Shown in pieces: positions 1 through 6,090 of a DNA stretch of 7,084 bases (positions are counted from its first letter, which is position 1; each line of letters starts with the position of its first letter). The stretch lies in NCBI GenBank assembly GCA_022572335.1, contig JACZWD010000141.1, forward strand, positions 1 through 7,084, written 5' to 3'. The notes below the pieces were generated by a model. That model saw only the letters and a list, made by a program, of their open reading frames with translations, was not told where the DNA came from and made no database searches. The position numbers and the translations under genes were made by a program. Source of the stretch: Pseudomonadota bacterium. GTDB lineage: Bacteria; Pseudomonadota; Alphaproteobacteria; Rhodospirillales; 2-02-FULL-58-16.

Positions 1-35
1 CACGAAGGTCGTTCGAGAGGCTCATTCCCATCCAT
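1..35 (-). CDS. Start of an unidentified ORF, possibly a transposase (partial)
   Basis: An ATG at 35-33 on the minus strand opens a frame reading MDGNEPLERPS before the window ends. It is preceded by a near-perfect Shine-Dalgarno sequence, AAGGAGG (complement of 41-47), with a 5-base spacer, which strongly supports a real start. Eleven residues are too few to identify the protein. Its place just inside the junction that truncates the neighbouring sulfotransferase gene suggests a transposase. The start lies in an RNA hairpin described separately. Confidence 0.35.
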   Translation of the reverse strand, partial: MDGNEPLERPS

Positions 36-60
36 GCTGGCCTCCTTCTCCAGCCAGCAT
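34..60 (-). promoter_or_regulatory. Hairpin enclosing the ribosome binding site of the leftmost ORF
   Basis: ATGCTGGC (34-41) and GCCAGCAT (53-60) form a perfect 8-bp inverted repeat with an 11-base loop. In the minus-strand transcript the loop carries AGAAGGAG, and the 3' arm overlaps the last G of the Shine-Dalgarno sequence and the A and U of the start codon. Folding would bury the start codon. Such sequestration is a known way of holding transposase translation low, but its use here is inferred. Confidence 0.35.
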
Positions 61-107
61 GTTGAATCACATCCACCACCAAATGGGAATCCCTAAAACC
101 GATTCCC

Positions 108-1346
108 TCAGCTCGGAATGTGCTCTAACCACCGGCCCTGCAGCCGCTCTCCGAAGACGGATTCCGCGTACTGGAAAAACACCCTCCGCCAGTGGGACAT
201 GTCCGGTGCACCGGGCGATTCCAGGCAATCGGGGTAGGCGCCGCCTTGCTGGATTTCTCTCTTGACGACAGCCAGGGGACTCAATTCGCCCGACGTAGTC
301 AGATCCGGGTGGGCCTCCAGGATTTGCTCGAACAGCGTTGTGCCGGAGCGCGGAAATCCGACCATGAAGATGGGCGCCATCGCCTCTGCATCAGACCCGC
401 CAGCAGAGGGCAGTGCGTCGCTGTCCAGCCGTTCCGGCGTGAACCAGGCGCGATCGCGGCCGATGGCTTCGACGAAGGCGAGCCGTTTCGCCTTGCGGAC
501 CGCGTCGAGTGACTCTTCGACCAGCCCGTTGGCTCGGGCGAAGGCGTGGAAGGCTTCCTCGTGGCGGTTCAGCAAATCGAGAACGTGGCCTAGGTCGAAC
601 AGCGCGCGGGTGCGGACGGTTAATTCGGTAGCGCTGGCGGCTACCCGCTCTAGCCTAGACAACGCCGGCGCCAAGTCGCCGGCCCGGCGTTCGATTCGTG
701 CCATGAGGATATTCCCGAGCTCCGAGTGCGGGACCGCTTCGAGCAATCGTTTCGCGGCCCCCGTCGCTTCCTCGGTCAGACTCAGCCGTTCCAGGCAGTC
801 GGTCAGGTTAAGGAGAAAGGTGGAGTTGCCCGGCGCCAGCTGATCGGCGCGGCGCAGGTAATTGATCGCCTCTTCGCGCTGGCCAGCGGCCTTCAGGATG
901 CCGCCCAGGTTATGGTATGCCTCGGCGTTCTGAGGATCGAGTTCAATGGTTTGGCGATAGGCCGCTTCCGCCGCATCGGACCTGCCCTGGGCGATAAAAA
1001 CGGTCCCCAGGTTGTAGTGGGCGTCGGCAAACGACGGGTCAATGGCGATGGCCTCGCGTAACACCCTTTCCGCGGCTTGCGGGTCGCCGGCCTCGAGGTG
1101 AATGACGCCGAGCGTATCAAAATATTTAGGTTCTTGGTCGTTCAGTTCGACCGCCCGTTGCACGTGGACGGCGGCGGCCTCAAGATCGCCTTTTTAGAAC
1201 GCGACCACCCCCATGAGGTGGCTGATTTCCGCGTCGTCGGGGTAGGATTCGCGAAGTTCGGTGTAAACGGGCCAAGCCAAGTCGGGCCGGCCGCCCCGGT
1301 GGCGTTTCAAGGCCTCATCGAACCTGCGTTGATCGGCTGGATTCAT
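108..1346 (-). pseudogene. TPR-sulfotransferase, interrupted by a nonsense codon and truncated
   Basis: Starting at the ATG at 1346 (MNPADQRRFDEALKRHR...), the minus strand encodes TPR helices for 50 codons and meets TAA at 1194-1196. The same frame then continues for 361 codons to a TGA at 108-110. The frame is unchanged across the stop and TPR sequence runs straight through it (GVVAF-stop-KGDLEAAAVHVQRAVEL), so the lesion is a substitution, not an indel; CAA to TAA would explain it. TPR units such as AHYNLGTVFIAQGR and AYHNLGGILKAAGQ fill about residues 20-250. The PAPS-binding 5' loop GFPRSGTT is at residues 330-337 in read-through numbering. Proteins of this family carry some 200 or more residues after that loop; only about 75 remain before the sequence ends at LEHIPS, so the 3'-phosphate-binding part is missing. 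A GTG at 1163 could restart a 351-residue product, but no good ribosome binding site precedes it. Family members transfer sulfate from PAPS to an acceptor; the acceptor here is unknown. The gene is almost certainly non-functional. Confidence 0.85.
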
Positions 1347-1415
1347 GCGCTGTCATCCAGGTTTATTGATGATGGTCTCCCAGATCAGCGATTGCGGCAA
1401 GGTATTGATTTAGGG

Positions 1416-1444
1416 GCTGTCCTCGCTATGGGCAGCTTTGTTTC
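1416..1444 (+). terminator. Terminator-like hairpin with T-rich tail
   Basis: GCTGTCC (1416-1422) pairs with GGGCAGC (1430-1436) over 7 bp, one of them G-U, around a 7-base loop. TTTGTTTC follows directly (1437-1444). The shape matches an intrinsic terminator read on the plus strand, yet no plus-strand gene lies just upstream. It could shield pgi from antisense transcription across the pseudogene, be a relic, or be chance. Confidence 0.25.
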
Positions 1445-1473
1445 GAATTTTCCCATGATCTTCAATTGGTTAA

Positions 1474-1593
1474 GTGACTCCCGGTCGCCGCCACAAGGCA
1501 ATCATTGTGGCCGAGAGGACCGTGGCTCTGGAGGAATCAATGGAGGCGGTTACGAAGGTGACCTTAGTGGAAATCAGGCAAACCCTCCGTTAG
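1474..1593 (+). CDS. Doubtful 39-codon ORF with an internal well-placed start
   Basis: A frame opens at GTG 1474, directly after a TAA, and ends at TAG 1591-1593. It reads VTPGRRHKAIIVAERTVALE and then 19 more residues. Within it the ATG at 1540 has GGAGG five bases upstream (1530-1534) and would give a 17-residue peptide. The stretch KAIIVAE faintly recalls the N-terminus of small helix-turn-helix transposase subunits, but the likeness is too short to rely on. It may be a peptide, a transposase relic or chance. Confidence 0.15.
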   Translation: MTPGRRHKAIIVAERTVALEESMEAVTKVTLVEIRQTLR

Positions 1594-1691
1594 GGTCGCC
1601 GCCCAGCCGAGATCGGTCAATCTGACTCTTGTCGGCAGAATTTCGATACCCCTCCTTGCCGAACCATATCATCTACTGAATGTCCGCTATG

Positions 1692-1848
1692 GGTCCAGGC
1701 TGTGCAAAAACCCGGGTCGGAAGAGCGTCGGCGCAACACTAGACTCGGCAATTGCGGACGCGTGAATCATTATTGCCTGCGACGGCAATTACGCGAATCG
1801 ACGTTGCGCGCTCGGGCCTCGAAAATAGTTTTTACACATCCAACCCCC
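1692..1848. repeat. Imperfect inverted repeats, possible relic element
   Basis: GTGCAAAAAC at 1702-1711 is matched in inverse orientation by GTTTTTACAC at 1828-1837 (9 of 10 bases), with weaker similarity continuing outward. About 116 bases lie between, without a coding frame. This could be the collapsed remains of a small transposable element, or a chance match of A/T-rich words. I see no target duplication. Confidence 0.2.
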
Positions 1849-2025
1849 GAATTAGAGAACAGCCTGTGTCACTAGCGAACTTCGGGAAGCGAGCCCCAAT
1901 CCCAATCGCAACATCCTCTATGAATACACACCCTATTCCCTCGGCGTCCCCCGGGGTGGTTGTGGCCCGCTTTGTCTGTTAGTCTTCACGCCGCTCCCCA
2001 AGGGGAGGGGGACCGGACCACATCG

Positions 2026-3675
2026 ATGGCGTCTGTCAGAAGCTCCGCCGCCTGGAAGGCGTTGGAAACCCACCACCGGGCGGTGGCCGGCGTCCACATG
2101 CGGGACCTGTTCGCCGGGGACGCGGAGCGCTTTTCCCGCTTCTCGCTTTCCGTCGGCGAGGTGTTCCTCGATTACGCCAAGAACCGCGTCACCGCCGAGA
2201 CCATGGCGCTGTTGTTCGACCTCGCCCGCCAGGCCGACGTCGAGGGCTGGCGCGAGCGCATGTTCCGGGGCGAGAAAATCAACACCACCGAGGACCGCGC
2301 CGTCCTGCACACGGCGTTGCGCAACCGTTCGGGCGCGCCGGTCCTGGTCGACGGCGAGGACGTGATGCCCAGGGTGACCGCGGTCCTCGCGCACATGGGC
2401 GCGTTCGCCGACGCGGTGCGCGACGGCGCGTGGACGGGAGAGACCGGGAAATCCGTCACCGACGTGGTCAACATCGGCATCGGCGGCTCCGACCTGGGCC
2501 CGGCGATGGTGGTCGAGGCGCTGACGCCTTATCACCGGCCGGGCCTTGACGTCCACTTCGTCTCCAACGTCGACGGCAGCCATATGGCCGGGACCCTGAA
2601 GGGGCTAAACCCGGAAACCACCCTCTTCCTGGTCGCGTCGAAGACCTTCACCACCACCGAGACCGTGGCCAACGCGGCCGCGGCGCGCGCCTGGCTGACC
2701 GGCGCCCTGGGGGATGGGGCCGTGGCGCGGCACTTCGCGGCGCTGTCGGCCAACCGCGACGCGGTGGCGGCGTTCGGCATCGATCCGGCCAACATGTTCG
2801 AATTCTGGGACTGGGTGGGGGGGCGCTATTCCCTGTGGTCGGCCATCGGCCTCTCCATCGCCATCGCCGTCGGCATGGACCGCTTCGAAGCCCTGCTGGC
2901 CGGCGCCCGCGCCATGGACGAACACTTCCTGGGCGCCGCCCTGGAGGCCAACATGCCGGTCATCCTGGCCCTGCTCGGCGTGTGGAACACGGATTTCCTG
3001 GGCGCCGCGTGCCATGCCGTGCTGCCCTACGATCAGCACCTGCGCCGCCTGCCCGCCTACCTGCAGCAGGCCGACATGGAAAGCAACGGCAAGGGCGTCA
3101 CCCGGGACGGGCGCGCCGTGGACTACGCCACCGGCCCGGTGGTCTTCGGCGAGCCCGGCACCAACGGCCAGCACGCGTTCTACCAGCTCCTCCACCAGGG
3201 GACGCCCCTGGTCGCCGCCGATTTCCTCGCCGCCGCCGAAAGTCCCCACGCCGGTGGCGACCATCACGCCATCCTGCTCGCCAACTTCTTCGCCCAGACC
3301 GAGGCCCTGATGAAGGGCCGGACCGAAGCCGAGGCCCGGGCCCAGATGGAGGCGGCGGGGATGGGGGCCGGGGACTTAGACCGGCTGCTGCCCCACAAGG
3401 TGTTCCCCGGCAACCGGCCGACCAATTCCATCCTGGTGCGCCGCTTCGATCCCCATACCCTGGGCATGGTGCTGGCGCTCTACGAGCACAAGATCTTCGT
3501 CCAGGGGGTGATCTGGCAGATCAATTCCTTCGACCAATGGGGCGTCGAGTTGGGCAAGCGGCTGGCCGGCACCATCCTCGGGGAACTGCGGGACGCAGGC
3601 CCGGCCGCCGGCCACGATTCCTCCACCAACGGCATGATCAACCATTACAAAGGCTTGAAAGCGAGGACGCCATGA
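2026..3675 (+). CDS. pgi: Glucose-6-phosphate isomerase
   Basis: This cytoplasmic enzyme interconverts glucose 6-phosphate and fructose 6-phosphate, linking glycolysis/gluconeogenesis with the pentose phosphate and Entner-Doudoroff routes. The protein has 549 residues, the size of the E. coli enzyme. The sugar-binding SIS domains contain IGIGGSDLGPAMV, SKTFTTTET and both family signatures: VGGRYSLWSAIG (about 264-275) and GVIWQINSFDQWGVELGK (494-511). The catalytic residues can be placed as Glu352 (MESNGK), His383 (NGQHAF) and Lys511 (ELGK), with the same spacing as E. coli Glu355, His386 and Lys514. The ATG at 2026 gives an N-terminus that fits the family (SSAAWKALETHHRAV). The frame is open to a TTG at 1960, but those 22 extra residues look untranslated. 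A purine-rich AGGGGAGGGGG (2001-2011) lies a rather long 14 bases upstream of the ATG. The stop overlaps the mutL start by four bases (ATGA), so the two genes are probably co-transcribed and translationally coupled. The gene appears intact. Confidence 0.97.
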   Translation: MASVRSSAAWKALETHHRAVAGVHMRDLFAGDAERFSRFSLSVGEVFLDYAKNRVTAETMALLFDLARQADVEGWRERMFRGEKINTTEDRAVLHTALRNRSGAPVLVDGEDVMPRVTAVLAHMGAFADAVRDGAWTGETGKSVTDVVNIGIGGSDLGPAMVVEALTPYHRPGLDVHFVSNVDGSHMAGTLKGLNPETTLFLVASKTFTTTETVANAAAARAWLTGALGDGAVARHFAALSANRDAVAAFGIDPANMFEFWDWVGGRYSLWSAIGLSIAIAVGMDRFEALLAGARAMDEHFLGAALEANMPVILALLGVWNTDFLGAACHAVLPYDQHLRRLPAYLQQADMESNGKGVTRDGRAVDYATGPVVFGEPGTNGQHAFYQLLHQGTPLVAADFLAAAESPHAGGDHHAILLANFFAQTEALMKGRTEAEARAQMEAAGMGAGDLDRLLPHKVFPGNRPTNSILVRRFDPHTLGMVLALYEHKIFVQGVIWQINSFDQWGVELGKRLAGTILGELRDAGPAAGHDSSTNGMINHYKGLKARTP

Positions 3676-5453
3676 CCATCCGCCTGCTGCCCGAATCGGT
3701 CGTCAACCGCATCGCCGCCGGCGAGGTGGTGGAGCGGCCGGCGTCGGCGGTCAAGGAACTGGTGGAGAACAGCATCGATTCGGGCGCCACGCGCATCGAC
3801 GTGGTGATCAAGGACGGCGGCCGGGCCCTGATCTCGGTGGCCGACGACGGCGGCGGCATGACGGCGGAAGAGCTGGCACTGGCGGTGCAGCGCCACGCCA
3901 CCTCCAAGCTGCCCGGGGACGACCTGTCGGCCATCGCCACCCTCGGGTTCCGCGGCGAGGCCCTGCCCTCCATCGGCGCCGTCAGCCGGCTTTCCATCAC
4001 CAGCCGGCCGCCGGGGGCGGACTCGGCGTGGACCATGGCCGTCGACGGCGGGCGCAAGCGCGGGCCCAAGCCGGCGGCCCATCCGCCGGGCACCCGGGTC
4101 GAGGTGCGGGACCTCTTTTTCGCCACCCCGGCCAGGCTGAAGTTCCTGAAAAGCGTGCGCACGGAGATGGGCCACGCGGTGGAGGCGATCAACCGCCTGG
4201 GCATGGCCCATCCGGGGATCGGTTTTACCCTCGGCGACGGCACCCGCAGCGTGATCAAGCTGGCCCCGGCCGCGGGCGACCTGTTCGCCGCCCGGCTGGA
4301 GCGCCTGGGCGCCGTCATGGGCCGCGCCTTCGCCGCCAACGCCCTTGCCGTCGACGCCGAGCGCGAAGGGATCCGGCTCACCGGCCACATCGGGCTGCCG
4401 ACGCTCAACCGGGGCAACGCCGCCATGCAGTTCCTGTTCGTCAACGGCCGGCCGGTGCGCGACAAGCTGCTCTTCGGCGCCGTCCGCGGGGCCTACCGGG
4501 ACTTCCTGGCGTCCGACCGCTATCCGCTCGTCGCCCTGTTCCTGGAGCTCCCGGCGGCGGCCGTCGACGTCAACGTGCACCCGGCCAAGACGGAGGTGCG
4601 GTTTCGCGATTCCGGCCTGGTGCGCGGGTTGATCGTCGGCGCCCTCAAGCACGCCCTGGCGGCGGCCGGCCACCGCGCCTCCACCACCGTTTCCATGGCG
4701 GCCCTCGGCGCGGCCCGCCCCGGGACCCTGCCGCCCTTAGGGGGACACCGGCGCGGCCTGGCGGAGGCGGCGGCGGCCTTCCATGCGCCCCTGCCCAACC
4801 TGGAGACGCCGCCCGCGGCGCCGCCGGGCGCGGCTTCAGGCGGGGCGGCGGACGTGGCGGATACACCCGGCGACTATCCCCTCGGCGTGGCGCGGGCCCA
4901 GGTGCATGAGACCTATATCGTCGCGCAGACGGCCGACGGCATCGTCATCGTCGACCAGCACGCCGCCCACGAACGGCTGGTGCACGAGCGCATCAAGGCG
5001 GCCCTGGCGGCGGACGGGGTGGCCCGCCAGGGGCTGCTCATCCCCGAAGTGGTGGAGCTCGACGAGGCCGCCGCTGGGCGCCTCGCGGCGCGCGCCGGGG
5101 AGCTCGAGGAACTGGGCCTGGTCATCGAGCCCTTCGGCCCCGGCGCCGTGGTGGTGCGCGAGGTGCCGGCGCTGCTCGGCGAGGCGGACGTCAAGGGGCT
5201 GGTCCGCGACCTGGCCGACGACCTGGCCGAAGTCGACGAGGCGCTGACACTCAAGGACCGCCTCGGCGACGTGTGCGCGACCATGGCCTGCCACGGCAGC
5301 GTGCGCGCCGGGCGCCGCCTGAACGTCGCCGAAATGAACGCGCTGCTGCGCGAGATGGAGGCGACGCCCCATTCCGGCCAGTGCAGCCACGGCCGGCCCA
5401 CCTACGTGGAGCTCAAGCTGGCCGACATCGAGAAGCTGTTCGGCCGGCGGTAG
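3672..5453 (+). CDS. mutL: DNA mismatch repair protein MutL, endonuclease type
   Basis: MutL couples mismatch recognition by MutS to strand removal. The 593-residue protein has the GHKL ATPase at the N-terminus: catalytic Glu29 and Asn33 in KELVENSIDSGA, DDGGGM (58-63), RHATSK (74-79) and GFRGEAL (92-98). The transducer domain carries VNGRPVRDK and a conserved Lys306 in VNVHPAKTEVRF (E. coli Lys307). A Pro/Ala/Gly-rich linker covers about 337-402, then comes the dimerisation domain. That domain has the metal-binding endonuclease motif DQHA-x2-E-x4-E (Asp428 to Glu439), plus ACHGSVR (539-545) and QCSHGRP (570-576). These motifs mark MutL proteins that nick DNA themselves; E. coli MutL lacks them and relies on MutH, so a MutH-independent pathway is expected. 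The start is fixed by the ATGA overlap with pgi and by family alignment (MTIRLLPESVVNRIAAGEVVERP). The same frame is open far upstream inside pgi, which is only a GC-rich shadow. Confidence 0.97.
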   Translation: MTIRLLPESVVNRIAAGEVVERPASAVKELVENSIDSGATRIDVVIKDGGRALISVADDGGGMTAEELALAVQRHATSKLPGDDLSAIATLGFRGEALPSIGAVSRLSITSRPPGADSAWTMAVDGGRKRGPKPAAHPPGTRVEVRDLFFATPARLKFLKSVRTEMGHAVEAINRLGMAHPGIGFTLGDGTRSVIKLAPAAGDLFAARLERLGAVMGRAFAANALAVDAEREGIRLTGHIGLPTLNRGNAAMQFLFVNGRPVRDKLLFGAVRGAYRDFLASDRYPLVALFLELPAAAVDVNVHPAKTEVRFRDSGLVRGLIVGALKHALAAAGHRASTTVSMAALGAARPGTLPPLGGHRRGLAEAAAAFHAPLPNLETPPAAPPGAASGGAADVADTPGDYPLGVARAQVHETYIVAQTADGIVIVDQHAAHERLVHERIKAALAADGVARQGLLIPEVVELDEAAAGRLAARAGELEELGLVIEPFGPGAVVVREVPALLGEADVKGLVRDLADDLAEVDEALTLKDRLGDVCATMACHGSVRAGRRLNVAEMNALLREMEATPHSGQCSHGRPTYVELKLADIEKLFGRR

Positions 5454-5498
5454 GGGGACTTCACCACCAGGACGGCAGGGCACGAGGCGTTATGAACT

Positions 5499-5517
5499 CC
5501 AGAACGGACCGTTTTGG
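5499..5517. repeat. 19-bp palindrome downstream of mutL
   Basis: CCAGAACGG and CCGTTTTGG are arranged about a central A at 5508 with 8 of 9 positions complementary (the exception is a G/T pair). It begins 45 bases after the mutL stop. The near-zero loop suits a protein-binding site better than an RNA hairpin, though a weak terminator role with the CGTTTTGG end is possible. Confidence 0.3.
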
Positions 5518-5550
5518 ATCACCGACCTATATTTCCCCGTGTCGTAAGCC

Positions 5551-5592
5551 GGCGGACGATCGATGTCCGCCGTCGGTAGAAGCGGACATCGA
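5551..5592 (+). repeat. Two mutually exclusive hairpins
   Basis: GGCGGAC (5551-5557) can pair with GTCCGCC (5565-5571). Alternatively TCGATGTCCGC (5560-5570) can pair over 11 perfect base pairs with GCGGACATCGA (5582-5592). Both folds use the central GTCCGC, so only one can form at a time. Attenuators have this geometry, but no T-run or leader peptide accompanies it. It may instead be a small decayed repeat. Confidence 0.4.
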
Positions 5593-5722
5593 CGACCAAT
5601 GCTCGAAAGGCGGGTGCTCGCCAACAACGGTTATTCGACCAGTGTCGAAGGCACCTTCAAATGTTGATCCGGTGTGCCGCGAAGCCCCCCTTCCAGGCCG
5701 CCTCGATAGCGCCGCCGGCGCC

Positions 5723-5992
5723 CTTAATACCAAGGGGCGCTGATCATGACTCATAGAGATCGCGTAGGCGGCTCGTCGGGTAGGAGGAAAGTTGCAGGCG
5801 ATGCGGTGCATCGTTAAAACTTTTCGACGCCCTCCGACGGGCCGCCTACGCGACCGGAACGGCGGCTTACCAAGGCTTTCGGACGGCGTCGCGCACGCTT
5901 TACGATGCCCCGCATCGCCACAGCGCACGCTCCTGGCCGAAAACCTTGGTAAGCCGTCTCTATGGGTCATGATCAGCGCCCCTTGGTATAAG
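5723..5992. mobile_element. MITE-like element, copy 1 (three-way-junction fold)
   Basis: Complete copy. The terminal inverted repeats 5727-5759 and 5957-5989 pair at 32 of 33 positions, and both ends carry CTTATACCAAGG-type termini (the left with an extra A). Two hairpins fit between them with no gap to the outer stem. Hairpin 1 (5760-5853, 94 nt) has a 20-bp basal stem (one G-U) and an apex CGATGC/GCATCG at 5799-5804 and 5808-5813. Hairpin 2 (5863-5956, also 94 nt) has a perfect 13-bp base (CGGCTTACCAAGG with its complement), then TTTCGG/CCGAAA, and the same apex at 5903-5908 and 5912-5917. A 9-base linker separates the hairpins. No ORF fits a transposase, so mobility would need an enzyme in trans. 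Target-site duplication is unclear; a TA target is compatible with the ends. A large bacterial interspersed repeat of RNA or DNA-hairpin function is an alternative. Confidence 0.8.
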
Positions 5993-5997
5993 ATACC
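5985..5997 (+). promoter_or_regulatory. Possible outward -10 element at the MITE end
   Basis: The right end of the element reads GGTATAAGATACC, a small palindrome containing TATAAG (5987-5992), five of six matches to the sigma-70 -10 consensus. It lies about 100 bases before the downstream TPR gene and points toward it. No convincing -35 box is present at the usual distance, so this is a weak prediction. Confidence 0.15.
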
Positions 5998-6090
5998 ACC
6001 CACACACCCCAATGGTTGCGCCGCCGCCGCCGCTCCGGCTAGGCTTGTCCATCCGGGACGCCGGAATGCCCCGACAACAAAGAGGGGAAT

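Larger units (their letters stand above)
1..125 (-). mobile_element. Probable insertion sequence end (partial)
   Basis: The sulfotransferase reading frame on the minus strand loses its family-like sequence near a TA dinucleotide at 126-127. From there the minus strand runs GAGCACATTCCGAGC and on through a short inverted repeat (GGGAATC 85-91 with GATTCCC 101-107) to a well-formed ribosome binding site and start codon at 33-47. A gene remnant, a TA junction, about 90 bases of terminal sequence and then an ORF start is the usual layout of an IS end; TA targets are typical of the IS630/Tc1 type. No transposase motif is visible because only 11 codons lie in the window, and the other IS end is outside it. 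Family and exact boundary are inferred. Confidence 0.35.
1347..2025. other. Intergenic region without a convincing gene
   Basis: This stretch of about 680 bases separates the divergent sulfotransferase pseudogene and pgi. Its base composition is more even than that of pgi-mutL, and I find no long ORF with protein-like composition on either strand. It holds small inverted repeats: GCCACAA/TTGTGGC (1490-1496 with 1505-1511), ACCCT/AGGGT (1582-1586 with 1592-1596) and ATTGCC/GGCAAT (1772-1777 with 1784-1789, a further GGCAAT at 1747-1752). It also has an imperfect pair of distant inverted repeats (1702-1711 with 1828-1837), a terminator-like hairpin at 1416-1444 and a very short ORF at 1474-1593. 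The promoter of pgi must lie here or further upstream, but no clear -35/-10 pair can be assigned. It may be decayed mobile DNA. Confidence 0.5.
5454..5722. other. Non-coding spacer after mutL with several hairpins
   Basis: About 270 bases separate mutL from the structured element. A frame of 83 codons from the ATG at 5492 is open, but it has no good ribosome binding site, no recognisable motif, and runs into the repeat element; I do not call it a gene. The region contains a 19-bp palindrome (5499-5517), two competing hairpins (5551-5592) and TTCGAC/GTCGAA (5634-5639 with 5644-5649). No clear intrinsic terminator with a T-run follows mutL. Confidence 0.5.

Noticed and set aside
1960..2025. N-terminal extension of Pgi from TTG 1960
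   Set aside because: The 22 extra residues have no family counterpart, and the ATG at 2026 matches the usual Pgi N-terminus.
2835..3671. Open frame running from inside pgi into mutL without a stop, suggesting a longer MutL or a fusion
   Set aside because: The upstream 279 codons are a +1 shadow of the pgi coding sequence, rich in Arg/Pro/Gly. MutL family alignment and the ATGA overlap fix the start at 3672.
3638..4673. Long minus-strand frames opposite mutL
   Set aside because: High-GC antisense shadows; the plus strand has every MutL motif in order.
5492..5743. 83-codon ORF after mutL
   Set aside because: No ribosome binding site of quality, no protein-like pattern, and it ends inside the repeat element.
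5813..5824. GTTAAAAC in the element as an integron attC core site
   Set aside because: It does not fit the GTTRRRY core, no matching inverse core is positioned correctly, and the hairpin lacks the extrahelical bases typical of attC.
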